Assembly (NCBI RefSeq): GCF_041929845.1
Contig: NZ_JBHEEH010000007.1
Span: 62,001 to 126,000, forward strand
DNA: 64,000 nt
Direction: 5' to 3'
Source: Paenochrobactrum pullorum
Lineage (GTDB): Bacteria > Pseudomonadota > Alphaproteobacteria > Rhizobiales > Rhizobiaceae
The notes under the pieces were generated by a model. It was not told the DNA's origin and did no database searches. It saw only the letters and a program-made list of their open reading frames with translations. This document shows, piece after piece, positions 9,372 through 17,517 of the stretch. The position numbers and the translations under genes are program-made. Position 1 is the stretch's first letter, and each line of letters opens with the position of its first letter.

Positions 9372-10820
9372 TTGCGCGATATTCCGTTATTAATAGGTGG
9401 CAAAGAAATTCATGAAGGTTCCGATGGCATCGGGGAGAGCCGCGATCCTTCGACCGGAAAACTTATCGGCCGTTTTGTTCGTGCCGGTGAAAATGAAGTG
9501 AATGCAGCTGTGGAAGCTGCCCGCAATGCTTTTGATCAAGGGCCCTGGGCACGTATGCGCCCGTTTGAACGCGGCCGTATTTTGCATAAAATCGGCGAGC
9601 TGATTCTCGAGCGCCGTGACGCAATTGCAAAATTGGAAAGCCAGGACAGCGGCAAACCTTTACGCGACGCTTATTGGGAAGTTGATTGTGCCGCACGTTT
9701 CTTTGAATATTATGCAGGCGTTGCCGATAAACAGCACGGCTCTTCCATTCCCTTAGGCCCTGACTGGTCTGATTGGACGGTGAAAGATGCTATCGGCGTT
9801 TCATTGCATATTATTCCTTGGAACTATCCGTTCCAGCTGATTGCCCGTGGTGTTGCACCCGCGCTCACCGCTGGTTGCTCGGTCATTATCAAACCTGCAA
9901 CCGAGACACCTTTATCGGCCTATGAATTTGTCAAAATCTGTCAGGAGGCCGGTCTGCCGGATGGTCAGGTTAACCTTATCAATGGCCGTGGTTCGCTGAT
10001 TGGTGACGCGCTGGCAAGCCACAAAGGTATTGATCAGATCACTTTCACGGGTTCGGTGCCAACGGGCGAACGTGTGTTGAAAGCTGCCGCTTCGCACGCC
10101 ATTCCATGCAATATGGAATTGGGCGGTAAATCTCCGCAGATTGTGTTCGGTGATGCCGATCTTGAAAAAACCATTCCCTTAATTGCAGGCGGCTTCCTCA
10201 CCCATGCAGGACAAGTTTGCAATGCCGGTACTCGATTGTTGGTAGAACGCTCAGCCCATGACCGTGTGGTCGAAAAACTACACGCACATATCTGCGCCAT
10301 GAATATCGGCAGTGCGGTTGATGATCCGGATATGGGGCCGGTGATTAACCAATCACATCGCGATTCCATTCAAAGCTATTATGATGTGGCAGCCAAGGAC
10401 GGCGAGATTTTGTGGGGTGCTGATCTGCCCAAAGCGCCAGAACTCAGCGATGGTGCATTTGTGCGTCCTGCTTTAGTTGTAGGTGCAAGCAACATGACGC
10501 GCATTGCGCGCGAAGAAATCTTTGGCCCTATTTTGACGGTCATACCGTTTGATACGGAAGAAGACGCCATCCGCATCGCTAATGATTCCGATTTTGGCTT
10601 GGTGGCAGGTGTACACACCACTAATATCAACCGTGCTTTGGGAGTTGGACAGCATCTGCGCGCAGGTCAGGTCTGGGTCAATTCCTTTGGCGTCGGTCTT
10701 GATGTGGAATTTCCTTTTGGCGGTTATAAACTTTCAGGCTTTGGTCGTGAAAAAGGCTTGGAAGCACTAGGCGCATATCAGCAGATCAAAAATATCTGCA
10801 TTCATCATCCGCTTGGCTAA
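9372..10820 (+). CDS. NAD(P)-dependent aldehyde dehydrogenase
   Basis: 482-residue ALDH superfamily enzyme. Rossmann part contains IIPWNYPFQL and the FTGSVPTG nucleotide-binding turn; general-base glutamate about E249 (NMELGGKSPQIVF) and nucleophilic cysteine about C283 (HAGQVCNAGTRLLV); C-terminal EEIFGP and PFGGYKLSGFGRE motifs are present. It oxidises an aldehyde to an acid, most like betaine/gamma-aminobutyraldehyde-type ALDHs. The start is TTG 9372 with GGAGGAG seven bases before it. Divergent from the SDR-ThDP-cupin operon and sharing its control region, so it probably works on the aldehyde released by the ThDP enzyme. Confidence 0.93.
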   Translation: MRDIPLLIGGKEIHEGSDGIGESRDPSTGKLIGRFVRAGENEVNAAVEAARNAFDQGPWARMRPFERGRILHKIGELILERRDAIAKLESQDSGKPLRDAYWEVDCAARFFEYYAGVADKQHGSSIPLGPDWSDWTVKDAIGVSLHIIPWNYPFQLIARGVAPALTAGCSVIIKPATETPLSAYEFVKICQEAGLPDGQVNLINGRGSLIGDALASHKGIDQITFTGSVPTGERVLKAAASHAIPCNMELGGKSPQIVFGDADLEKTIPLIAGGFLTHAGQVCNAGTRLLVERSAHDRVVEKLHAHICAMNIGSAVDDPDMGPVINQSHRDSIQSYYDVAAKDGEILWGADLPKAPELSDGAFVRPALVVGASNMTRIAREEIFGPILTVIPFDTEEDAIRIANDSDFGLVAGVHTTNINRALGVGQHLRAGQVWVNSFGVGLDVEFPFGGYKLSGFGREKGLEALGAYQQIKNICIHHPLG

Positions 10821-10841
10821 ACCATAATATTTGCAAGATAA

Positions 10842-10874
10842 AAAAAGCTCCGGTCATATTGGCCGGAGCTTTTT
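10842..10874. terminator. Bidirectional terminator between ALDH and ABC exporter genes
   Basis: A 12-bp stem (aaaaagctccgg / ccggagcttttt) encloses a 9-nt loop. The A and T runs form part of the stem ends, so it can serve the two converging genes. Confidence 0.85.
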
Positions 10875-10878
10875 CATT

Positions 10879-11604
10879 TTATCCTTTCCATTCGGCAGTC
10901 GGCATAAAAGCTTTGACCCCGCCTTTATCAAGATGCAAAACCACATTGCACATGTTTTTGATCAGCTTATGATTATGGCTGGCAATTACGATAATACCGG
11001 CTTTTTCTGCCATCGCATTCATACGCTTTTTGGCTTTTTCCTGAAAAGACGCGTCCCCCGCGCCGATCCATTCGTCCATCAATAAAATTTCCGGATCCAT
11101 TGCGGTGGCGGCAGCAAAAGCAAGGCGCGCAGACATACCCTGACTGTAAGATTTAAGCGGCATGTCGATAAAATCACCAAGCTCGGAAAACTCGATGATT
11201 TCGTCAATTTTCTCAGCGATCTGCTGATTATTCCAGCCATTGATCAGGCAGCGCAATTCAATATTACGACGTCCGGACGCACCGGCACGAAAGCCTAAAC
11301 GGATATTGAATAAAGCATCCACCCGTCCATTAATATCAACTTCGCCTTCGCTCGGTTCATAAATTCCGTAAAGCAGCTTCAAAAGGGTGGTTTTACCCGC
11401 ACCATTTGAGCCAACCAGCCCCAAACGGTCTCCGGCCTTCAAACTGAAAGTGACATTTTTGAGCGCCTGCACATAGTTTTTACCGTTTTGATTAACGATA
11501 GTTCCGCCTGTTGCCGCCTGCGTTTGCTGCGATTTAGGTGCCAGTGACAACCGCTTTTGCATCCGGTAATTCAGCCCGAGATTTTTTACGTCAATTGATA
11601 TCAT
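10879..11604 (-). CDS. ABC exporter ATPase, polysaccharide/O-antigen type (Wzt/KpsT-like)
   Basis: 241-residue ATPase: Walker A GSNGAGKTT, signature YSQGMSARLAFA, Walker B ILLMDEWIGAGD. The YSQGM and DEW..GAGD variants are typical of polysaccharide and teichoic-acid exporters. No C-terminal carbohydrate-binding domain, so KpsT-like rather than long Wzt. The start overlaps the permease stop by one base (TGATG), showing translational coupling. No glycosyltransferase genes lie nearby, so the exported glycan is unknown. Confidence 0.92.
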   Translation of the reverse strand: MISIDVKNLGLNYRMQKRLSLAPKSQQTQAATGGTIVNQNGKNYVQALKNVTFSLKAGDRLGLVGSNGAGKTTLLKLLYGIYEPSEGEVDINGRVDALFNIRLGFRAGASGRRNIELRCLINGWNNQQIAEKIDEIIEFSELGDFIDMPLKSYSQGMSARLAFAAATAMDPEILLMDEWIGAGDASFQEKAKKRMNAMAEKAGIIVIASHNHKLIKNMCNVVLHLDKGGVKAFMPTAEWKG

Positions 11605-12392
11605 CAGAGCATAAACACAATTTCTTTGCGATATCTGCCGATGAGATAAAGCGCAATCAGCCAAAAGATAATGCCGACAGATACACAAAAACCGAAGGCA
11701 AAAGACGGAAAATCACTATTGAGAACAGGGCCACGAACAATTTCGAGGAACCAAGTAAACGGATTATAAGAATATACCAGATCACGGATGCCGTCGCCGC
11801 CGGTATAAGTCCAGAAAATTGGTGTCAGAAACAAACCCAGTCGCATGAGATTAGCGACCACAAATTGCAAATCAGGGAACCAACAACCGGCAAAAGCAAC
11901 AACCGTAATAACGGCTGGTGTCACCAATATGATGATAAAAATTCCTAATAATGACCAGAGCATGCGGACATCGACACCGATATCGGAAAAAAACAGCAAT
12001 GCCAGACAACCAGCGCCTGCATAAAGTGCTCTGATCAGCATTTGCATGGTCATACGGAGAATATAAATCGAAATCGGCAGCGGCGTACCTGTAATAAAAC
12101 TTTCTTCCCTCTGAAAAAGGGTGATTGCTCTACTGATAACATCAGAACAATATAGCCAAACAAAAAGGCCAATAGCCACATAAGCGGTGTGATGTTCGAT
12201 ATTGCCACCTCTACCAAAAATAACGATAAAGGTTCCTGCCAGCAAAAGATAATTCAGAAGCATCCATAAAGGGCCTAAGGTTGTCCGGCGATAATAATCG
12301 CCGATATCTTCTTTGGCCAATGCAACCCAGACATTGCGCATAGATAGTCCGCGCTTAATGTCAGCGAGCGCTTGCATAAATATATTGATCAT
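11604..12392 (-). CDS. ABC-2 type exporter permease, polysaccharide/O-antigen type (Wzm/KpsM-like)
   Basis: 262-residue integral membrane protein with about six hydrophobic segments and the ABC-2 family signature region (YYRRTTLGPLWMLLNYLLL) near residue 35, where this family has a conserved amphipathic helix before TM1. It forms the inner-membrane channel for lipid-linked glycans with the coupled ATPase. The pair stands alone between unrelated operons. Start ATG 12392 is the first of the frame; ATG 12374 is an alternative. Confidence 0.9.
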   Translation of the reverse strand: MINIFMQALADIKRGLSMRNVWVALAKEDIGDYYRRTTLGPLWMLLNYLLLAGTFIVIFGRGGNIEHHTAYVAIGLFVWLYCSDVISRAITLFQREESFITGTPLPISIYILRMTMQMLIRALYAGAGCLALLFFSDIGVDVRMLWSLLGIFIIILVTPAVITVVAFAGCWFPDLQFVVANLMRLGLFLTPIFWTYTGGDGIRDLVYSYNPFTWFLEIVRGPVLNSDFPSFAFGFCVSVGIIFWLIALYLIGRYRKEIVFML

Positions 12393-12526
12393 AAGAAGCG
12401 CTTGTCACCCGTTCTTCATGCGTCCTGCATTATTTATTTTCATCCGGCTTCTCATATGAAAACCACTCAAAACCAGTATTGTCATTCTTAATCAAGCCGC
12501 AAGTATTTATTTATAACCACTTGTTA

Positions 12527-13429
12527 CTAAAAACGAGTTGCAATTTTCTGTAACCGCCCAGTGGTAAATTCCACAAACTCGGCACCAATCTCGGAAATAC
12601 TCGGTCTTTCAGGATAAATAAACGCAAAATGATGTGGAATATCTGGTATGAAACGACGCACCTCGATATCGAGGTCAAGGCATTCTTGCACCAGCAGCGA
12701 ATTTACAATTGAAACGCCGATACCTTGTGCGGAAAAGCCGCAGGCAGAACTCACCGAATGTGCCTCCAGGCGCACATGTGGTTTGACGCCATGCGCCGAA
12801 AAAGCCAATTCCAGATCATGACGTGGTGCACGTCGCCAGCCTAGCAATACCAACGGTTCATCGCGCAGATCTTCCGGCCGGATCAGTTTGAGTTTAGCCA
12901 GTTTGTGATTTTTGGCCATCACACAAACCGAATGCCCCAAAATAGTTTCCGAACGCACAAATCCTTGTTCGATGGCGGGAAGGCGCATAAAACCTATATC
13001 TGCGGTTTTTTCCTCCATGAACCGATGGATGACATCATAAGTACCATGTAATATCTCAAAACGTATTTCAGGGTGGATTTTTAGAAAATCTGCAATAATT
13101 TCCGGTAAAATACGCCTGCAAATACCCGGCGGCACAGCAACCCGCAACAAGGCATTGGAATATCGGCCGGAACGGATTTTTTGCGCAGCCTCGTTTAAAA
13201 TATGAATACGCTCCATAACGTCGGAGACGTAACTTTCAAGCAAGTGATTGATCCGCGAAGGCACAAGGCGCGCCCCTTCCCGCACGAAAAGATCAATTTC
13301 CAAATCTTCTTCCAATTGAGTGATGCGACGGCTGATTGCCGACTGTGAAATTCCCAATAATTCGGATGCAGCCTGCGTCGAACCAGTAGTCATCACAGCG
13401 CGATAGGCTTCAAGATCTTTAAATTTCAT
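12527..13429 (-). CDS. LysR-family transcriptional regulator
   Basis: 300 residues: N-terminal winged HTH (LEAYRAVMTTGSTQAASELLGISQSAISRRITQLE region, 5-40) and a periplasmic-binding-like effector domain. Divergent from the dpp-like operon with a 170-bp shared control region, so by LysR custom it should activate that operon in the presence of a peptide or a CocE-hydrolase product. An atatgcatat palindrome (13469-13478) lies in the gap but is too AT-rich to call an operator with confidence. Confidence 0.93.
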   Translation of the reverse strand: MKFKDLEAYRAVMTTGSTQAASELLGISQSAISRRITQLEEDLEIDLFVREGARLVPSRINHLLESYVSDVMERIHILNEAAQKIRSGRYSNALLRVAVPPGICRRILPEIIADFLKIHPEIRFEILHGTYDVIHRFMEEKTADIGFMRLPAIEQGFVRSETILGHSVCVMAKNHKLAKLKLIRPEDLRDEPLVLLGWRRAPRHDLELAFSAHGVKPHVRLEAHSVSSACGFSAQGIGVSIVNSLLVQECLDLDIEVRRFIPDIPHHFAFIYPERPSISEIGAEFVEFTTGRLQKIATRF

Positions 13430-13558
13430 AACCGACCCGCTTGCTCACAACATTTATATCTATGCGTTATATGCATATATATTCGCGTTTATTTCATAAT
13501 ATTGCAAGTGATTTGTCCTTGTGTCAAATTATTCTAATTCCAAACTGGAGGTGGATGG

Positions 13559-13603
13559 GTGGATCTTTTATTAGTTCAATATGATCGGGCGGATGCGCTA
13601 TGA
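13559..13603 (+). CDS. Possible 14-codon leader ORF of the dpp operon
   Basis: A GTG-started frame (VDLLLVQYDRADAL in codon terms) follows a strong GGAGGTGG ribosome site and stops with TGA overlapping the dppB ATG (ATGA). The dppB start itself has only a weak site, so re-initiation after this leader is plausible. A competing 9-codon frame starts at ATG 13555 from the same ribosome site. Whether a peptide is made is unknown. Confidence 0.35.
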   Translation: MDLLLVQYDRADAL

Positions 13604-14568
13604 CTGCGTTTATTATCCGCCGCCTTTTTCAGGCACTGATCGTTTTATTTATTACATCTGTGATTGTCTTTGCCGGTGTTTACGCCATTGGCGACCCGCT
13701 GGAAATTTTGCTTCCCGCCGATGCCACTATGGCAGAACGGGCACAAGTCACACAGTCTTTAGGCTTAGACAAACCATTGATCGTTCAATACGGCCATTTC
13801 TTGTGGAATGCCCTGCATGGCGATCTTGGTACATCTTTTGTTTATAACCAACCTTCTGTCAGCGTTATTTTACAGCGCTTGCCCGCCACATTAGAGTTGG
13901 CCTTTTGTGCACTGATTATGGCGCTTGTTTTTGGCATTCCTCTTGGCCTTCTCTCAGGTCTAAAAAGTGGCAGTGCCACTGATGAAACCATCATGACTGG
14001 TTCGATTCTTGGTTTCAGCCTACCCAATTTCTGGCAAGGCATGATGCTGATCATGATTTTCTCAGTTTATCTTGGTTGGTTGCCATCCACCGGACGCGGC
14101 CAGATCGGTACTATTTTTGGCATTGAAACAAGCCTTGCAACATGGAACGGCATTCAGCATCTGATCTTGCCGGCCATCAATTTGTCACTGGCCAAAATCT
14201 CATTGGTGATCCGCCTCACCCGTACCGGTGTGCAGGAAACCATGCCGCTTGATTTTGTTAAATTTGCGCGTGCACGTGGCCTGTCACCTTTCCGCATCAT
14301 CAGCGTGCATGTGTTGAAAAACATTCTCATCCCGATCATCACCGTAATCGGTATCGAGTTTGGCTCACTCATTGCTTTTGCTGTTGTCACCGAAACCATT
14401 TTCGCGTGGCCGGGTGTCGGCAAGCTGATTATCGACAGTATAAATGCGCTCGATCGCCCTGTGGTTGTAGCCTATATTCTGGTCGTCGTTTCCATGTTCA
14501 TCATCATTAATCTGGTCGTCGACATTTTATATTCGCTCCTCGATCCACGTATCAGGAGTAAACGCTAA
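13600..14568 (+). CDS. dppB: Di/oligopeptide ABC importer permease 1 (DppB-like)
   Basis: 322-residue inner-membrane permease of the DppB/OppB/NikB family. It starts with IIRRLFQALIVLFITSVIVF, has the short periplasmic loop with the PLIVQYGHFLWNALHGDLGTS segment usual for this subunit, and carries the BPD_transp cytoplasmic loop (ARARGLSPFRIISVHVLKN) that docks on the ATPase. First structural gene of a six-gene unit in which every junction overlaps by one to four bases. Confidence 0.95.
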   Translation: MTAFIIRRLFQALIVLFITSVIVFAGVYAIGDPLEILLPADATMAERAQVTQSLGLDKPLIVQYGHFLWNALHGDLGTSFVYNQPSVSVILQRLPATLELAFCALIMALVFGIPLGLLSGLKSGSATDETIMTGSILGFSLPNFWQGMMLIMIFSVYLGWLPSTGRGQIGTIFGIETSLATWNGIQHLILPAINLSLAKISLVIRLTRTGVQETMPLDFVKFARARGLSPFRIISVHVLKNILIPIITVIGIEFGSLIAFAVVTETIFAWPGVGKLIIDSINALDRPVVVAYILVVVSMFIIINLVVDILYSLLDPRIRSKR

Positions 14569-15467
14569 TGCTGCGTCTTATTCATTCCGCTTTCGGTGAT
14601 GGTATTATCACCACTGCAATCACCGGTATTTTCGGCAGCATTAAAGCCACACTGGCACTCATAATTTGCATTTTGCTGGTTTTTTGCGCGATTTTTGCGC
14701 CGTTTCTCGCACCGCAAAATCCTTATGATCTGATGCAGATCGATATTTTCGACGCCAAACTGCCGCCAATGTCGGTCGGTTATAATGGTATGACCTATTG
14801 GCTCGGCACTGATGCTCAAGGGCGCGACATGCTTTCGGCCATGCTTTATGGTCTGCGTACCAGCTTGAGCGTTGGCCTGACAGCGGGTTTGCTTTCACTC
14901 TTTATCGGTTCGGCGCTTGGTCTCCTGGCGGCCTATAGCGGCGGTCGTCTGGATGCATTTATCATGCGTCTTGTTGATCTGATGCTTGGTTTTCCAACTA
15001 TTTTGGTGGCTTTGCTCATTTTGGCCGTGCTTGGTCAAGGCACTTGGAAAGTCATCATGGCACTTGTCTTTGTGCAATGGGCTTATTTTGCCCGTGCAGC
15101 CCGTGCGGCGGCATTAGTCGAAGTCAATAAAGACTATGTCGAAGCTGCGCGCTGTTTAGGGCTTGGAAGAAGCCGCATTTTGTTTGCGCATTTATTGCCG
15201 AACTGTATGCCGCCTTTAATCGTCATCGGCACCATCCAGATCGCCAGCGCCATTGCCGCAGAAGCGACACTCAGCTTTTTAGGGATTGGTCTGCCAATCA
15301 CCGAACCTTCCCTCGGCCTGCTCATTTCCAACGGTTATCAGGTACTTCTCGCCGGTCTTTACTGGATCAGCGTTTTCCCCGGCCTGTTGCTGCTCACACT
15401 GGTTTTTTCCATCAATATCGTAGGCGACCGCCTGCGTGAGGTTCTCAATCCGAGGTTGGCACAATGA
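14568..15467 (+). CDS. dppC: Di/oligopeptide ABC importer permease 2 (DppC-like)
   Basis: 299 residues; DppC/OppC family with a single N-terminal TM helix, a periplasmic segment with GTDAQGRDMLSAMLYGLRTSL (the GTDxxGRD motif of this subunit) and five further TM helices. The EAA-type loop reads EAARCLGLGRSRILFAHLLPN. The start overlaps the dppB stop (TAATG). Confidence 0.95.
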   Translation: MLRLIHSAFGDGIITTAITGIFGSIKATLALIICILLVFCAIFAPFLAPQNPYDLMQIDIFDAKLPPMSVGYNGMTYWLGTDAQGRDMLSAMLYGLRTSLSVGLTAGLLSLFIGSALGLLAAYSGGRLDAFIMRLVDLMLGFPTILVALLILAVLGQGTWKVIMALVFVQWAYFARAARAAALVEVNKDYVEAARCLGLGRSRILFAHLLPNCMPPLIVIGTIQIASAIAAEATLSFLGIGLPITEPSLGLLISNGYQVLLAGLYWISVFPGLLLLTLVFSINIVGDRLREVLNPRLAQ

Positions 15468-16474
15468 CGGACACGCAAAATTTGAATCGCGAAATAGTCC
15501 TTGATGTCCGTGATCTGCAAACCCATTTTTTCACACCAGCGGGTGTGGTCAAATCTGTTGACGGGGTCAGTCTGACGGTTCGGCGTGGTGAAATTCTGGG
15601 GCTGGTAGGTGAATCCGGTTCCGGCAAATCCATCACGGGTTTTTCCATCATCGGTTTGGTCGATAAGCCAGGGCGCAATGTCGGTGGTTCCATTCTCTTC
15701 AAGGATGAAGAACTGCTCAATGCTTCTCCTAAGCAGTTGCAGCATTTGCGCGGCAATCGCATTGCGATGATTTTCCAAGACCCGATGATGACCCTTAATC
15801 CGGTGTTGTCGGTCAAAACCCATATGATTGAAACCGTGCTTGCGCATGATAATGTCAGTCGCCAAGAAGCATTGCGACGCTCCATTGAAGCACTCAGCAT
15901 GGTGGGTATTTCACAACCGGAACTGCGCATTGAAAGTTATCCGCATGAGTTTTCTGGTGGTATGCGCCAACGCGTAGCGATTGCAATCGCGCTATTGCAC
16001 AAACCTGACCTCATCATCGCCGATGAACCAACAACCGCTTTGGATGTCACCATCCAGAGCCAGATCTTGTCGGAAGTGCAAACGCTTTGCCGCGAGCTCG
16101 GCATGGGGCTGATTTGGATCAGCCATGATCTGGGTGTTGTTGCAGGTCTCGCTGACCGTGTGGCGGTTATGTATGCCGGACGCATTGTCGAACAAGGTTT
16201 GGTTGACGACGTGCTGGATCGACCAAAACATCCTTATACCGCAGGGCTTATCGGATCGGCACCAGCGGCCAATGAACGTGGCGCACGCCTCACCCAAATT
16301 CGCGGGGTCGCGCCCCACCCGCTCAAACGTCCGGAAGGTTGTGCATTCCGCACACGTTGCGATTACGCCACGGATGCCTGTCTGGCCGAGCCTGCGGTCA
16401 CAACCGATGATCATGGCCATCGCTGGCGTTGTTTCCATCCGCTTTCGCCCGTTGCAGGGGAGCAAACCCTATGA
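15464..16474 (+). CDS. dppD: Di/oligopeptide ABC importer ATPase 1 (DppD-like)
   Basis: 336 residues: Walker A GESGSGKS, Q-loop MIFQDPMMTLNP, signature FSGGMRQRVAIA, Walker B LIIADEPTTALD, H-loop ISHDLG. The C-terminal oligopeptide-transporter extension contains the cysteine cluster (CAFRTRC...CLAE...CFHP) that binds a 4Fe-4S cluster in some DppD proteins. It overlaps dppC by four bases (ATGA). Confidence 0.95.
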   Translation: MTDTQNLNREIVLDVRDLQTHFFTPAGVVKSVDGVSLTVRRGEILGLVGESGSGKSITGFSIIGLVDKPGRNVGGSILFKDEELLNASPKQLQHLRGNRIAMIFQDPMMTLNPVLSVKTHMIETVLAHDNVSRQEALRRSIEALSMVGISQPELRIESYPHEFSGGMRQRVAIAIALLHKPDLIIADEPTTALDVTIQSQILSEVQTLCRELGMGLIWISHDLGVVAGLADRVAVMYAGRIVEQGLVDDVLDRPKHPYTAGLIGSAPAANERGARLTQIRGVAPHPLKRPEGCAFRTRCDYATDACLAEPAVTTDDHGHRWRCFHPLSPVAGEQTL

Positions 16475-17517
16475 GTGAAATTTTTGCTGAAGCCAAAAAT
16501 GTCTCCAAACGTTTCTTCACTGAACCCGACTTTGCAGAAAAAATTGCCGCCAAACTAGGCGTGCAATCCGAGCCACGTGTTGTTCATGCGCTGGATGGTG
16601 TTGATCTGCAAATCTGCAAAGGTGAAGTGGTTGGTTTGGTGGGTGAATCCGGCTGCGGAAAGTCTACCCTTGGCCGTGTCATTGCCGGAATGTTGCCTGC
16701 AACCGAAGGTGACGTGTTCATCAAAGGTGCAGAGCGCAATAAATTACGCGGTAAAGCGGCAAAAAATGCTCGTCTCAACACGCAGATCATCTTTCAAGAT
16801 CCAATGTCATCGCTTAATCCGCGCAAGCGCGTTGTTGATATTATCGGTGAAGCGCCGGTCGCGCATGGCCTCATCAAGAGAAATGAAAAAGAAAAACTTG
16901 TCAAAGAACTTCTGGAAACAGTCGGCCTTGATCCCTCAATGGCCAATCGCTATCCGCACCAGTTTTCCGGTGGTCAGCGCCAGCGTATCGGCATTGCCCG
17001 TGCTTTGGCAGTCAAACCGGAATTTCTGATCTGCGATGAAAGTATCGCAGCGCTTGATATTTCCATTCAAGCTCAGGTGATCAATCTGTTTATGGATCTG
17101 CGCAAAAGCTTTGATCTGACCTATCTCTTCATCAGCCATGATTTGAGCGTTGTAAATCATATCGCCGACCGTGTGGTGATCATGTATCTGGGACGCATTG
17201 TCGAGGCAGGCACTGCCGAGACAATTTTTGAAAATCCCAATCATCCTTATACAGCAGCCTTGCTGGCCGAGGTGCCGCGCATTGACCGCCGCCACCGCGC
17301 ATTCAGTCCGGTAAAAGGTGAAATTCCTTCACCGATGAACCCGCCAGCGGGCTGCCATTTCCATCCGCGTTGCCCTTATGCAATGGACCGCTGCCGCCTA
17401 GAGCGACCAGTTTTGCGCAATTTGGAAAACGGACACCAAAGTGCTTGTCACTTAAACGATCTAGAACAAAGACCACTCTTCGACAATACGGGGCATAAAA
17501 GGGAGAACCTGTCATGA
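16471..17517 (+). CDS. dppF: Di/oligopeptide ABC importer ATPase 2 (DppF-like)
   Basis: 348 residues: Walker A GESGCGKST, signature FSGGQRQRIGIA, Walker B LICDESIAALD. The usual DEP is DES here, a mild variant outside the catalytic Glu. The C-terminal cysteine segment (CHFHPRCPYAMDRC) is present. Start ATG 16471 has AGGGGAG nine bases upstream and overlaps the dppD stop by four bases; the longer frame from 16429 is rejected. Confidence 0.95.
   Translation: MSEIFAEAKNVSKRFFTEPDFAEKIAAKLGVQSEPRVVHALDGVDLQICKGEVVGLVGESGCGKSTLGRVIAGMLPATEGDVFIKGAERNKLRGKAAKNARLNTQIIFQDPMSSLNPRKRVVDIIGEAPVAHGLIKRNEKEKLVKELLETVGLDPSMANRYPHQFSGGQRQRIGIARALAVKPEFLICDESIAALDISIQAQVINLFMDLRKSFDLTYLFISHDLSVVNHIADRVVIMYLGRIVEAGTAETIFENPNHPYTAALLAEVPRIDRRHRAFSPVKGEIPSPMNPPAGCHFHPRCPYAMDRCRLERPVLRNLENGHQSACHLNDLEQRPLFDNTGHKRENLS

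Noticed and set aside
13469..13478. atatgcatat palindrome between LysR and dppB as LysR operator
   Set aside because: Too short and AT-rich to be distinguished from chance; no T-N11-A pair stands out.
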